The position numbers and the translations under genes are program-made. The notes under the pieces are model-generated. The model ran no database searches. It saw only the letters and a list, made by a program, of their open reading frames with translations, and had not been told where the DNA came from. A stretch of DNA of 64,000 bases from Deltaproteobacteria bacterium (GTDB lineage Bacteria > Myxococcota_A > Polyangia > Polyangiales > Ga0077539): the NCBI GenBank assembly GCA_016218725.1, contig JACRDB010000104.1:1-64000 (forward strand), written 5' to 3'. Shown here in pieces: positions 25,515 to 34,293 of this stretch; the stretch's first letter is position 1; each line of letters opens with the position of its first letter.

Positions 25515-27973
25515 GCGTGGGCTCCGTGCGACTGCTGCAGTCGCGCCTCGAAGACATCCTTCTTCTCCGCGCGGGCGTGGGCGGTCTCCGCGCTGATGAG
25601 CCCCGCCTCGAGGAGCTCCTCCAGGGCCTGGTCGAGGGTCTGCATCCCGTTGGCGCGCGAGATCTGCATCAGGCTCGGGAGCTGGAAGGTCTTGTTGTCC
25701 CGGATCAAGGTACCCACGTTCATGCTCCCCTTGAGCACCTCGAAGATGGCCACCCGGCCCTTGCCGTCGGCCCTCGGGGCCAGGGACTGGGACACCACGT
25801 ATTTCAAGCTCTCGGACAGTCCCATGCGCACCTGGGCCTGCTCGTCCGGGGGGAAGCTCTCGATCAGCCGGTCCACCGTGGCCACGGCGCTGGTGGTGTG
25901 CATCGTGGCGATCACCAGGTGCCCCGTCTCCGCGGCCATCAGGGACATCCGGATGGTCTCCACGTCGCGCATCTCCCCCACCATGATCACGTCCGGGTCC
26001 TCGCGCAGCGCGGCGCGCAGCGCCCGGGCGAAGCTCAAGGTGTTCCTCCCCACCTCCCGCTGGTTCACCAGCGCGCTCTTGGCAGGGTGCACGAACTCGA
26101 TCGGGTCCTCCAGCGTGATGATGTGGTCGGGCTTGGTCTCGTTGATCAGGTTCACGATCGCCGCCAGCGTGGTGCTCTTGCCCCCGCCCGCGGGCCCCGT
26201 CACCAGGATGATCCCCTGGTGGAAGTCCAGGAGCTGCGTGAGCTGCCCCGGGAGCCGCAGGTCCGCGAAGGTCGGGGGGATGTTCGGGATGCACCGGAAG
26301 GTCGCGCAGGTGCCCTTGCGCTGCACGTAGGCGTTGGACCTATACCGCCCTACCCCTGGGACCGAGTAGCAGAAATCCACCTCGCCGTCGGCCTCGAAGG
26401 CCTTGCGCCGCACCGGGTCCAGGATCTCCAGGATGAGCGGTCGGGTCTGCTCGGCCTCCAGGGCCTTGGACTCGATGCGCTCGATCACGCCGTTGACCCG
26501 GAAGTACGGCGGCTCCCCCACGGTGATGTGAATGTCCGAGGCGCCCTTCTCGCGCGCGAGGGCCAGGAGGCGGTCAATGGGGCGCTGGAGCTGGTTGGAG
26601 CGCACCGCGGCGGTGGAGGTCTCCGTGGAGGCGCTGTCCCCCCCGCCGAGCTCGCGGGTGAGCTCCGCGGCGCGGGTGCGCACCTCCTGGGAGGTGTCCA
26701 CCTCGGTCACCTGCTTGAGGAGCTTGACCAGGCGCGCGTCCTTGGAGCGCGCCATGGAGTTGATCACCTCCAGCCGGACCTCGGCCCTGGGGTCCTTGAG
26801 GATCCCGAAGAGCGCGCGCAGCGAGGCCTCGCCGCCGATGCTCCCCAGCGCGTCAATGGCGGCCCAGCGCGTGTCCGGGTCGTCCAGGGCCTTGATGAGG
26901 TACGGGACCGTGCGCTCGTCCTTGATCTTGGCCAGGGTCTCGCACGCGGTGATCCGGAGCCACCAGTCCGGGTCGTTCAGGAGCTTCACCACGGGGCCCA
27001 CGAGCCTCGGGTCGTGGAAGTGCTCGCAGAGCACCAGGGCCTGCATGCGCACGTCGTCGTCGCCGTGCTCCAGGAGCGCCACCGCCGGGCGGAGCACCTC
27101 GTCCCCGAAGGTCATGAGGGTGTTCAAGATCCGCGTGCGGAGCCAGCCCAGCATCGTGCGGCACTGGTTCAGGATCTCAAGCACGATCTCGTCGGGCTTG
27201 CCCGTCGCCAGCAGGAGCTCCACCGCCATGCGACGGATGGCGTCCTCGCCCTCGGAGAGCATCTTGAAGAGCTTGGGGCGGATCTCCTTCGGCGCCTCCG
27301 CCGCCGCCGCGCGCACCGCCGACAGCGCGTGGGACCGCACCGTGGCGTTGTCGTGGGCGAAGCGGTCGAGCATGAGGTCCAGCACCTCGGAGCTGCGGTC
27401 CTCGGCCAGGGCCTCCACGGCCCTCTCCCGGATCTTGTCCTCGGGGTCCTTGGCCAGCTCCAGGAGCAGCGACCGCAGCGCCGCCGGGCCCCGGTCGTTG
27501 AGCATACGCTGGAGCGCCGTCACCCTCACCACCACCGGGGCCTCGCGGATGGCCTTCTCCGCGTACGTGGCCCGGGCCTCGCCCGGCATCTCCATCGCGA
27601 TGTCCCACCCCAGCCGCTGCTTCATGGGCGACGGGTCCTTGAGGAGCCCGTCCACCGCGGGGGTCACCAGCTCCGGCCGGAGCCTCGCCAGGACGCGCAT
27701 CCCAAAGGCCCGGGCGGCCTCCCGCTGGTTCCCGATGTCCAGCAGGAACTGCCCCACGGCCTTGCCGTCGGCCTTCGAAATGAACATCCCCGCCGCCGTG
27801 TTGCGCACGGACCCGTCGTTCACCCAGAGGAGCTGCACCAGGTCTATCCCCTTGACCCCTCCGTCCTCCCGGAGCGCCGTCAGCGCCGCGTTCTTCTCCT
27901 CCTCGGAGTTCCACGCCTGCTCCAGCACGGTCTTCATCGGAGACTTGCGCGAACCAAAGAGCGGGATGGCCAT
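25511..27973 (-). CDS. HEAT-repeat/PilT ATPase fusion protein
   Basis: 820 residues. Residues about 20-445 are tandem HEAT-type helical repeats (for example DGSVRNTAAGMF, DPEDKIRERAVEALAED, HDNATVRSHALSAVR, DPDTRWAAIDALGSIG, DPRAEVRLEVINSMA), a protein-binding scaffold. Residues about 459-820 are a complete PilT ATPase: SDIHITVGEPPYFRVNG, Walker A GPAGGGKST (593-601), TLEDPIEFVHP, VIMVGEMRD and MHTTSA. The start is ATG 27973, with TATCGT 9 bases upstream. It heads an operon with the second PilT. The fusion suggests a retraction ATPase with its own docking or regulatory domain. Confidence 0.92.
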   Translation of the reverse strand: MAIPLFGSRKSPMKTVLEQAWNSEEEKNAALTALREDGGVKGIDLVQLLWVNDGSVRNTAAGMFISKADGKAVGQFLLDIGNQREAARAFGMRVLARLRPELVTPAVDGLLKDPSPMKQRLGWDIAMEMPGEARATYAEKAIREAPVVVRVTALQRMLNDRGPAALRSLLLELAKDPEDKIRERAVEALAEDRSSEVLDLMLDRFAHDNATVRSHALSAVRAAAAEAPKEIRPKLFKMLSEGEDAIRRMAVELLLATGKPDEIVLEILNQCRTMLGWLRTRILNTLMTFGDEVLRPAVALLEHGDDDVRMQALVLCEHFHDPRLVGPVVKLLNDPDWWLRITACETLAKIKDERTVPYLIKALDDPDTRWAAIDALGSIGGEASLRALFGILKDPRAEVRLEVINSMARSKDARLVKLLKQVTEVDTSQEVRTRAAELTRELGGGDSASTETSTAAVRSNQLQRPIDRLLALAREKGASDIHITVGEPPYFRVNGVIERIESKALEAEQTRPLILEILDPVRRKAFEADGEVDFCYSVPGVGRYRSNAYVQRKGTCATFRCIPNIPPTFADLRLPGQLTQLLDFHQGIILVTGPAGGGKSTTLAAIVNLINETKPDHIITLEDPIEFVHPAKSALVNQREVGRNTLSFARALRAALREDPDVIMVGEMRDVETIRMSLMAAETGHLVIATMHTTSAVATVDRLIESFPPDEQAQVRMGLSESLKYVVSQSLAPRADGKGRVAIFEVLKGSMNVGTLIRDNKTFQLPSLMQISRANGMQTLDQALEELLEAGLISAETAHARAEKKDVFEARLQQSHGAHA

Positions 27974-27982
27974 AACCGCCGC

Positions 27983-27988
27983 ACGATA
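27983..27988 (-). promoter_or_regulatory. Putative -10 element (TATCGT) of the pilT operon
   Basis: Minus-strand TATCGT, 9 bases before ATG 27973, in the 90-base divergent interval with the 28064 gene. Confidence 0.4.
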
Positions 27989-28050
27989 CGCCCCTCCGCG
28001 CACCCGGGACAATCCTCCGGCGCAGCCGTTGCGCCACCCCACCCCGGCGC

Positions 28051-28056
28051 TACCCT
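28051..28056 (+). promoter_or_regulatory. Putative -10 element (TACCCT) supporting GTG 28064
   Basis: TACCCT lies 7 bases before GTG 28064 and is one reason that codon was chosen as the start. Confidence 0.4.
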
Positions 28057-28063
28057 CCGGGCC

Positions 28064-28951
28064 GTGTGCTGCTCCGTCACCCCAGGCCAGACCGTCCGGT
28101 TCTCCGAGACCACCCTCTACGCCGCCGAGGTCCTCCACCAGGACCGGGTAGCCCACGTCCTGGGCTACCAGAACCGCGCGGAAATCCTCGCCGAGCCTCC
28201 CGCTCGGAGTCTCCTCCAGCGCATTTCCGACGCCCTCCGAGGTGCCTCCCACGTCCCCAACGCCATGCTCCTGCCCTTCCCCGCAGAGCCCCGGTCCATG
28301 ACGGCGTCTAATGTAGTTGACACCTCAAGGATTCCCCGGGTGTTGCAGGACCTTGCCCTGGCGGTGCGGCCACCCACGCCGCAGGCCAAGGGGATCTCGC
28401 GCTCGCTGGCGCTGGCGCCCGCGTCGGTGCAGGTCTTCGAGGCGGCGGGCATCTACACGGTGGTGCTGGCCGAGGACGCCCGGGAGATCCCAGGTGCCCT
28501 GGGCGCGGTGCGTCCGGAGCGCCGCCCGCCGTTGAACGCTGCGCTCTTTGACGCGTACGCGCGGTGGTACCCGGGCTGGACCATGGCGCTGTGCTGCTTC
28601 AACAACACCGAGGCGGCGCTGGCCCTGCCGCTGGTGTGGTGGTACCGCCCGGCGCGCCCCGAGGCGCTCTTCCTCCCGGGGCTCGACGCCCACACCGGGG
28701 ACCTGCCGGACCTCGGGGCCACCGTGGAGACAGACCACACCCTGGCGGTGAGCAGCCACGCGCTCACCAAGGGACAACAGGTCTACTACCGGGACCCGCT
28801 CCCGCCGGAGGGCCCTCGGTGGTTCCTCCCGAGGGCCCTCGGCGGGGTCTTCGAGGGGTCCGCGCTCAACGGGGACTGGTACTGCGACACCGAGCGCCTG
28901 CGGGCCGGGACGCTGGAGCTCCGCCGCGATCCGCCGAGGGCTCAGGCCTGA
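28064..28951 (+). CDS. Conserved-looking cytoplasmic protein of unknown function
   Basis: 295 residues from GTG 28064. No signal peptide or membrane helix. Features that look conserved: GQTVRFSETTLYAAE near the N-terminus, FPAEPRSMTASNVVDTS, a central GWTMALCCFNNTEAA, then WWYRPARPEALFLPGLDAHTGDLPDL and a terminal NGDWYCDTERLR. The Cys-Cys, Asn-Asn and Trp-rich segments suggest a folded enzyme or binding protein, but I do not recognise the family. Divergent from the HEAT-PilT operon. Confidence 0.6.
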   Translation: MCCSVTPGQTVRFSETTLYAAEVLHQDRVAHVLGYQNRAEILAEPPARSLLQRISDALRGASHVPNAMLLPFPAEPRSMTASNVVDTSRIPRVLQDLALAVRPPTPQAKGISRSLALAPASVQVFEAAGIYTVVLAEDAREIPGALGAVRPERRPPLNAALFDAYARWYPGWTMALCCFNNTEAALALPLVWWYRPARPEALFLPGLDAHTGDLPDLGATVETDHTLAVSSHALTKGQQVYYRDPLPPEGPRWFLPRALGGVFEGSALNGDWYCDTERLRAGTLELRRDPPRAQA

Positions 28952-29147
28952 GGGCTCTGGCGCGGCTGGACGCCTTCCGATATGGCGCCCACGGCGCCGC
29001 CGATCGGGTCACCCGGGGGGAGAGCCTGGGTGCGACTTTCCTGTCGCAGGTCTCCGTCGCGGTCCGGGGTCCACCCTGAAATCACAAGGGATTTCCGGGC
29101 TTCTCTCGGGTGTATTTAGTGCATGCAGAGGGGTCATTCTTGCACTT

Positions 29148-29154
29148 AGGAGGT
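29148..29154 (+). promoter_or_regulatory. Ribosome-binding site AGGAGGT fixing the GTG start at 29160
   Basis: A near-perfect AGGAGGT ends 5 bases before GTG 29160. Few genes in this window have so strong a site; the adjoining ATG at 29158 is out of frame. Confidence 0.7.
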
Positions 29155-29159
29155 GCCAT

Positions 29160-30767
29160 GTGAGGACCACAACGAGTGGGTTCGTGGGAGCTCTCTGCCT
29201 GGGGCTGGCGCTGGGGGTCGCCCCCCGGCCGGGCCATGCCTGTGGGGGGTGTCTGAGTCGCCCTGTCAGCGCGGGCAAGACCCCCCAGGTGGTGACGGGA
29301 CACCGGATGGTGCTGTCGCTCTCCGCCACGCATACGACGCTGTGGGACCAGCTTAGATACACGGGAGACCCGGAGGACTTCCTCTGGGTCCTGCCGATCC
29401 CTGCCTCGGCAATCCCCTCGGTGGGCCTTGGGGACAACGCCTTCATGGACGCGGTGGACGAGCTCTCGGCGCCGAGGATTGTCGTCGAGGGTAGCCAGCT
29501 CTGCCCGCTCCCTGGCGCGCCGGGCTCGACATCGCAGGCGGACTCGGGAGCCTCCACCGGCACCTGGGTCAGCAGCTCCGAGGGTGGCGGAGGTGGTGGC
29601 GGTGCAGGCTGTGGCTACAGCCCCCCGCGCTCACTGGACTATGTCCCCGGCGGCCGAGGGAGCGGGAACGGGTCCTCCCTCCCGTCGGAGCGCTCCGGTC
29701 CGACGACTCGGAGGGAGACCTATCGTGGCTCCGAGGGCGTCGGCGTGCCCTCCCGAGGGAGCGCGACGGTGGGGCCCTACGCGGTCCATGTGGTGGGCGG
29801 AGGCACCGAGCGGCGCTTCGAGGGCTGGGTCGCGGAGAACGGGTACGTGATCCCGGGCGAGGTGCGCGCCGCGGTGGAGTTCTACTCGGAGCTCGGCTTC
29901 GCCTTCCTGGTCCTGCGCCTCCGGCCGGGCGCGGGGGTGCACCAGATGCAACCCGTGAGGGTGCGCTTCGAGGGCGCCTCGCCCCACCTCCCCCTCCGGA
30001 TGATCGCGGCGGGCGTCGCCGATCGGGTGGACCTGACGCTCCTGGTCTTCGCCACCGGGAGCGTGCGCGCGGGCAACTTCCCCACGGCGATGATCTCCGA
30101 CGCGGACCTCACCTTCAACCTCAGGACGCAGCGCTCCAACTACCTTGACCTCTACGACCAGCGGCGCTTCGCGCATGGGGGGAACGTCTGGATCCTGGAG
30201 AGCGCGGACACGGCGCTCGCTTCCTCCATGGCGCTGAGTCCCTCCGCACCTCCGGCGTCGCCTCGGGGCCCGTCCGCCGCCGAGGTCCTGGTGGGAGAGA
30301 CCTCTCCGTGGATGGCGGGGACCATGCCCGCGAGCACGGTGTGGCGGCCCTACCGCCCGGACGGTCTCCAGATCCCTCTGCGAGAGTCCGGGGCGCTCCC
30401 GAGCCCCCTGCTGCGCATGAACCCCACGGTGGACCCTCACGTCGACCGGATGCTCGCGTTTGAGGGCCTGGGCGGGCGCGCCGTCCTGAGCAGGCTCCGG
30501 GCCTCGCTGCCGCGCATGCGGCTGGATCGGGACCTGCGCCTCGAAGACGCGGACGGCGTGCGGGTCCCCCAGGTGCGGTACGTGGCCAACGTGACGGGGC
30601 TCCCTCCGTGCCCCACCGCGTCGCGTCCCGACCGCTCCCGCGGGATCGCGCTCGCCTCCGTCGCGGGCGCCGCGCCGCGGGGTCCCGGGCTCGTCCTCGC
30701 CGCGGCGCTCGCGCTCCTCGCGCGGCGGAGCCGACGCCGCGGCGAGGGTGGTCACGGCAATGGGTAG
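29160..30767 (+). CDS. DUF2330 secreted protein, paralogue 1
   Basis: 535 residues. Signal peptide ends near GHACGGC; the DUF2330 opening CGGCLS...QVVTGHRMVLSLS, TTLWDQLRYTGDPEDFLWVLPIP is plain. An insert rich in Gly, Ser and Arg (about 120-190) separates it from AENGYVIPGEVRAAVEFY, LRLRPGAGVHQMQPVRVRF and LPLRMIAAGVADRVDLTLLVF. The C-terminus has a hydrophobic segment (GLVLAAALALLA) and an Arg cluster, like a MYXO-CTERM anchor but without the usual Cys motif. Convergent with its paralogue. Function of DUF2330 unknown. Confidence 0.82.
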   Translation: MRTTTSGFVGALCLGLALGVAPRPGHACGGCLSRPVSAGKTPQVVTGHRMVLSLSATHTTLWDQLRYTGDPEDFLWVLPIPASAIPSVGLGDNAFMDAVDELSAPRIVVEGSQLCPLPGAPGSTSQADSGASTGTWVSSSEGGGGGGGAGCGYSPPRSLDYVPGGRGSGNGSSLPSERSGPTTRRETYRGSEGVGVPSRGSATVGPYAVHVVGGGTERRFEGWVAENGYVIPGEVRAAVEFYSELGFAFLVLRLRPGAGVHQMQPVRVRFEGASPHLPLRMIAAGVADRVDLTLLVFATGSVRAGNFPTAMISDADLTFNLRTQRSNYLDLYDQRRFAHGGNVWILESADTALASSMALSPSAPPASPRGPSAAEVLVGETSPWMAGTMPASTVWRPYRPDGLQIPLRESGALPSPLLRMNPTVDPHVDRMLAFEGLGGRAVLSRLRASLPRMRLDRDLRLEDADGVRVPQVRYVANVTGLPPCPTASRPDRSRGIALASVAGAAPRGPGLVLAAALALLARRSRRRGEGGHGNG

Positions 30768-30784
30768 CTGAGCGCGGACACCCC

Positions 30785-30907
30785 ACGGCGACCTCACCCC
30801 CCCGGCCCCCTCTCCCTGTCGGGAGAGGGGGAGAAAGAACAGTGATTTTACACTCTTACACCCCCTCTCCCGACAGGGAGAGGGGGCTGGGGGGGTGAGG
30901 TCGCCGT
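30785..30907. repeat. 123-bp inverted-repeat element, each arm itself a hairpin
   Basis: Arms 30785-30831 and 30861-30907 are 47 bp long and match as inverted repeats with one mismatch. Each arm contains its own palindrome, CCCCCTCTCCC-TGTC-GGGAGAGGGGG (variant order on the other side). The 29-bp middle is AT-rich (AGTGATTTTACACTCTTACA) and stands out. It lies exactly between two convergent DUF2330 genes. It could be a dispersed REP/MITE-type repeat and also a two-way terminator. Confidence 0.75.
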
Positions 30908-30930
30908 GAATTGTCTATTCTGGCGCAGTC

Positions 30931-32349
30931 CTAAGGCGCCTTGCGCGCCTGGCGGCGACGACGGATGCGCAGGGCCACCCCCACCACGAATAGCACCTCC
31001 AGCACGGCGGGGACGCTGGCGCCCACCACGGAGCAGCCGCTCTGGCGTGGCTGGATGCACACCGGCGCGTTACGCACGGTGCCGGAGACGTACTCCACGG
31101 GGATGGGGTCGTCGGTCTCCGCCGCGTCGAGCACCAGGTCTTGATTGAGCGACGCCAGCGAGAGCTCCGTGCGAAGCCGGGTGACGATGGCCCGCGTAGG
31201 GAGGCCGTTGAACAGGTACCTGCGGTCGACGTAGCGGTCCACCATGGGGACGTCGCCCCCGTCGGGGTCCGCGCGGAGGGGAGGTGCGTCCCCGAGGAGG
31301 GCGCCGTCCCCGAAGAGGCCGCCGTCCGTCAGCGCATCGGGGCCCGCGTCGAAGGGCACCGTGCGGGCGTTCATGGGCGCCGGCGGGAGCCTCCCCTGGG
31401 CGTACACCACCTGGTCCTCGAAGACGCCCTGCACGCTCTCGGTGACCCAGGCCCGGCCGGCGTGGCTCCGGAGCGTGGAGGCGAAGAGCTCGCGCCAGTT
31501 GGAGCGCCCGGTGGTGTAGTCCGACACCAGGTCCCGGGCGTTCAGGGTCACGTTGGCGAAGCCGTGGGCCTCCACCCTGGAGTCGGCCACCACCATCAAG
31601 GTCAGGCCCACCTTGTCCGCCACGCCCGCGGCGATCATGCGCAGGGGCAGCACCGGTGAGTAACCCCTGGTGGTCACCCGGATCGGCTGCATCTGGTGCA
31701 CGCCCGCCCCGGGACGCAGCCGCATGATGATGAAATCAAACTGGAGATCGATGTAGTAACCGATCACCGCCCGGGTGGCGCCGGGGATCACATACCCGTG
31801 CTCCGTGAGCCAGGTGTCGAGCTGCCCGCCGCCCGCCTTGGAGCCGATGACGGTCACCGCGTAGGGGCCCACCACCGCCTCGCCGTCGCGCATGATGCGC
31901 GTGCTCTCGCTCCCACCCCCGGGGGAGAAGTTCCCCAGGCCCGCCTCGCCGCCGGCGCCGCACCCGAAGAGGAAGCCCCCACCCCCATCAGGCCTCGGGC
32001 GCGTGGAGCGCACGCACGCCGGCGGGTCGAAGGTCACGTAGGGCGCGGTGTACCCGTCGAGGGCGTCCACGAAGTTGTTGTCCGCCAGGCCCATGCGCAG
32101 CGTGGCGGCGTTGGCCACCGGGAGCACCCAGACAAAGTCCTCGGGGTTGCCGGTGTACGCGATCTGGTCCCAGAGCGTGGTCTGCCGCTGCGACAGCGCC
32201 AGCACCATCCGGTGGTCGGTCACCACCTGCGCCCGGTCGGGGCTCGCGGGCGGAGGCGCGAAGCAGCCCCCGCACGCCTCCGCCGCCGCGCCCTCGAGAA
32301 GCACTGCCAGGAAGGCCCAAAGGAACGCTCGATGCACGGTCTCCTCCAT
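30931..32349 (-). CDS. DUF2330 secreted protein, paralogue 2, with MYXO-CTERM-like anchor
   Basis: 472 residues from ATG 32349, which opens a signal peptide ending AAAEACGGC; a GTG ten codons upstream (32379) is also in frame. DUF2330 motifs: ACGGCFAPPP, VVTDHRMVLALSQRQTTLWDQ, GNPEDFVWVLPVAN, LRPGAGVHQMQPIRV and LPLRMIAAGVADKVGLTL. The tail SGCSVVGASVPAVLEVLFVV then RIRRRRQ has Cys, hydrophobic stretch and Arg cluster, as in MYXO-CTERM sorting signals for the myxobacterial surface. Shares its core with the paralogue across the repeat element. Confidence 0.85.
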   Translation of the reverse strand: MEETVHRAFLWAFLAVLLEGAAAEACGGCFAPPPASPDRAQVVTDHRMVLALSQRQTTLWDQIAYTGNPEDFVWVLPVANAATLRMGLADNNFVDALDGYTAPYVTFDPPACVRSTRPRPDGGGGFLFGCGAGGEAGLGNFSPGGGSESTRIMRDGEAVVGPYAVTVIGSKAGGGQLDTWLTEHGYVIPGATRAVIGYYIDLQFDFIIMRLRPGAGVHQMQPIRVTTRGYSPVLPLRMIAAGVADKVGLTLMVVADSRVEAHGFANVTLNARDLVSDYTTGRSNWRELFASTLRSHAGRAWVTESVQGVFEDQVVYAQGRLPPAPMNARTVPFDAGPDALTDGGLFGDGALLGDAPPLRADPDGGDVPMVDRYVDRRYLFNGLPTRAIVTRLRTELSLASLNQDLVLDAAETDDPIPVEYVSGTVRNAPVCIQPRQSGCSVVGASVPAVLEVLFVVGVALRIRRRRQARKAP

Positions 32350-32506
32350 GTTCTGTGAAAGGGAAGCGATGGGGGCCACGCACTCTCCGTGCCACCAGCG
32401 CCCCCAGCGCCGTTCCGTGCCACCGCCGCGACATCACCGTCAGGGGTGTATCCCCAACGCCACGATTGACAGCACCCCGGGAGCTCCCCCACACCCCTTA
32501 GGAGCC

Positions 32507-33505
32507 ATGGCACACTCTCCAAGGGTTCGGCTCCCGGCGAAGATCCTCGGGGTCGGTCAGGTGTTCGTCGGCGCCGAGCGCTCCACCCTGGACCTGGCCG
32601 CGCGGTGCCTCCCGGACAGAGACCCCGAGGACCTCGTACGCCGCACCGGCATCGCCACCCGTCGCTGGGTCGAGCCCGGAGAGCGCGCCGCGGAGCTCGC
32701 CGCCCGCGCCGTCCGCGTGGCCCTGGAGCGCGCAGGCCTCCCCCCCACGGGGCTCCGGAGGCTCATCTTCGTCACCTCCACCGGCGGCGACCGGCTCATC
32801 CCCGCCAACGCCAACGAGGTCATCGCCCTCCTCGGCGCCGACGGAGCCTGCGATTGCTTTGACCTCAACAACGCCTGCATGGGCTTCCTCACGGCCCTGG
32901 ACCTCGCCGCCCGCTCGGTGTGCACGGGCCTCGGACCGGTGTGTGTGGTGGTGTGTGAGACCCTCTCACGTTTCCTTACGCCCACGGACCCGAGGCCCTA
33001 CCTCGTCCTCGCCGATGCCGCCGTCGCGTTGCTCCTGGGCGAGGATCCCTCGGGCGACGGGGGCGTGCTCTCCGTGGCCCTGGCCAACCACGGAGCCCTG
33101 AGGGGAAGCGTCACCCTGGAGCACCCGGGCCTCACCGGTCGCCCGGAGCACATCACCTTCGCGGCCTCCAGGGATGACCTCACCGCGCTCGCCACGGAGG
33201 CCCTCGGGACCATGGCCCGGAGGGTCCTCGAGGACGCAGGGCTCACCCTGGAGGAGGTCCAATGGGTGTGCCCCCACCAGCCCAACGGCACCATGCTGGA
33301 ACGGATCATTTCCGACCTCGGGGTGGACCCCTCCAGGGTCGTTCAGGTGGTGCGCGAGGTGGGCTCCGTCGGGGCAGCCTCCATACCGCTGGCGCTCGAG
33401 CGGCTCTGGTCCCAGGGCAGGGTGCGGCGTGGAGACCGCATCCTCATGGTGGGCGTGGGCGCCGGGATGGCCAGCGGCGCGGTGCTGTTCCAGGTCGCGC
33501 CGTGA
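32507..33505 (+). CDS. Beta-ketoacyl-ACP synthase III-like protein with substituted active-site Asn
   Basis: 332 residues from ATG 32507, with ribosome-binding sequence TTAGGAG just before it. FabH-like thiolase fold: VRRTGIATRRW, catalytic Cys in NNACMGF (Cys 124), PHQPN (His 257). The third triad residue, the Asn of the FabH GNTSAAS motif, is Ser here (VGSVGAASIP, residue 287). KASIII relatives with altered triads often do acyl transfer rather than standard fatty-acid priming, so the substrate may be unusual. First gene of a four-gene unit with GTGA coupling to the acyltransferase. Confidence 0.85.
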   Translation: MAHSPRVRLPAKILGVGQVFVGAERSTLDLAARCLPDRDPEDLVRRTGIATRRWVEPGERAAELAARAVRVALERAGLPPTGLRRLIFVTSTGGDRLIPANANEVIALLGADGACDCFDLNNACMGFLTALDLAARSVCTGLGPVCVVVCETLSRFLTPTDPRPYLVLADAAVALLLGEDPSGDGGVLSVALANHGALRGSVTLEHPGLTGRPEHITFAASRDDLTALATEALGTMARRVLEDAGLTLEEVQWVCPHQPNGTMLERIISDLGVDPSRVVQVVREVGSVGAASIPLALERLWSQGRVRRGDRILMVGVGAGMASGAVLFQVAP

Positions 33506-34239
33506 CCCCTGGAGCGCAGCGCGCGAGGGCGCTCTGGTACGGGTACTGGAACCTCGCGAGGCGCTACCACCGGTATCGCGCCCACGGCCTGGAGCACCTC
33601 GCGGCGCGGGGGCCTCTGTTGCTGGTGGGCTACCACGGCAGGCCCATCGCCCATGACCTGTGCATGCTCATGGCGCTGCTGGAGGAGCGCGACGGGAGGA
33701 GCTTCCACCCGATCATCCACGGGGCGTTCGACGCGCACCCGTGGCTGCGGGCCTTCATCGAAGGGGTGTCCTTCCTGCGCGGCGACGACCAGGAGGTGGC
33801 CCGGGCGTTTGCTCGTGGGCAGCGGGTGGTGGTGACCCCGGGGGGCACCCTGGAGGGCTGCAGGAGCCACCGGGAGCGCTACCAGGTGCGCTGGGGCGGC
33901 CGCCTCGGGTACCTGAAGCTCGCGATCCGTCACCGGGTGCCCATCGTCCCGTGCGCGGGCGCGGGCGTGGACGACACCTACCTGGGCCTGAACGACGGCC
34001 ACGCCTGGGGCCGCAGGGCGCGTCTGCCCTTCGGGCTGCCCCTGTGGCTCGGCGTGGGACCCCTCGGGCTCTGGCCCCTGTCACCGCCGTGGCCCGTGCA
34101 GATTCGCACCTTCGTGGGAGAGCCCCTGCGCGCGCACCTGGGCGCGGACCCCGCGGACCGCGCTTCGCTCCTAGCGCACGACGAGGCCGTGCGCTGCGCC
34201 GTGCAGGGTCTCCTTGACACGGCCCGACGCAGCGGGTGA
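33502..34239 (+). CDS. Lysophospholipid/diacylglycerol acyltransferase-like protein
   Basis: 245 residues from the GTG of a GTGA overlap (33502-33505). LLLVGYHGRPIAHDLCMLMAL is the PlsC/DGAT-type active-site region; the family H(x4)D spacing reads H-x6-D here. FLRGDDQEVARAF, then VVTPGGTLEGCRSHR (the substrate-binding PGG-E/R motif of TMEM68-like members) and IVPCAGAGVDDTY follow. No clear signal peptide; likely a membrane-associated acyltransferase that esterifies an alcohol or lysolipid with the product of the neighbouring KASIII-like enzyme. Confidence 0.8.
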   Translation: MTPGAQRARALWYGYWNLARRYHRYRAHGLEHLAARGPLLLVGYHGRPIAHDLCMLMALLEERDGRSFHPIIHGAFDAHPWLRAFIEGVSFLRGDDQEVARAFARGQRVVVTPGGTLEGCRSHRERYQVRWGGRLGYLKLAIRHRVPIVPCAGAGVDDTYLGLNDGHAWGRRARLPFGLPLWLGVGPLGLWPLSPPWPVQIRTFVGEPLRAHLGADPADRASLLAHDEAVRCAVQGLLDTARRSG

Positions 34240-34293
34240 AGGTGTCCGGCGGACGCGCCGGGAGACACCCAGAGGCGTTGTTTGCAAACCGCG

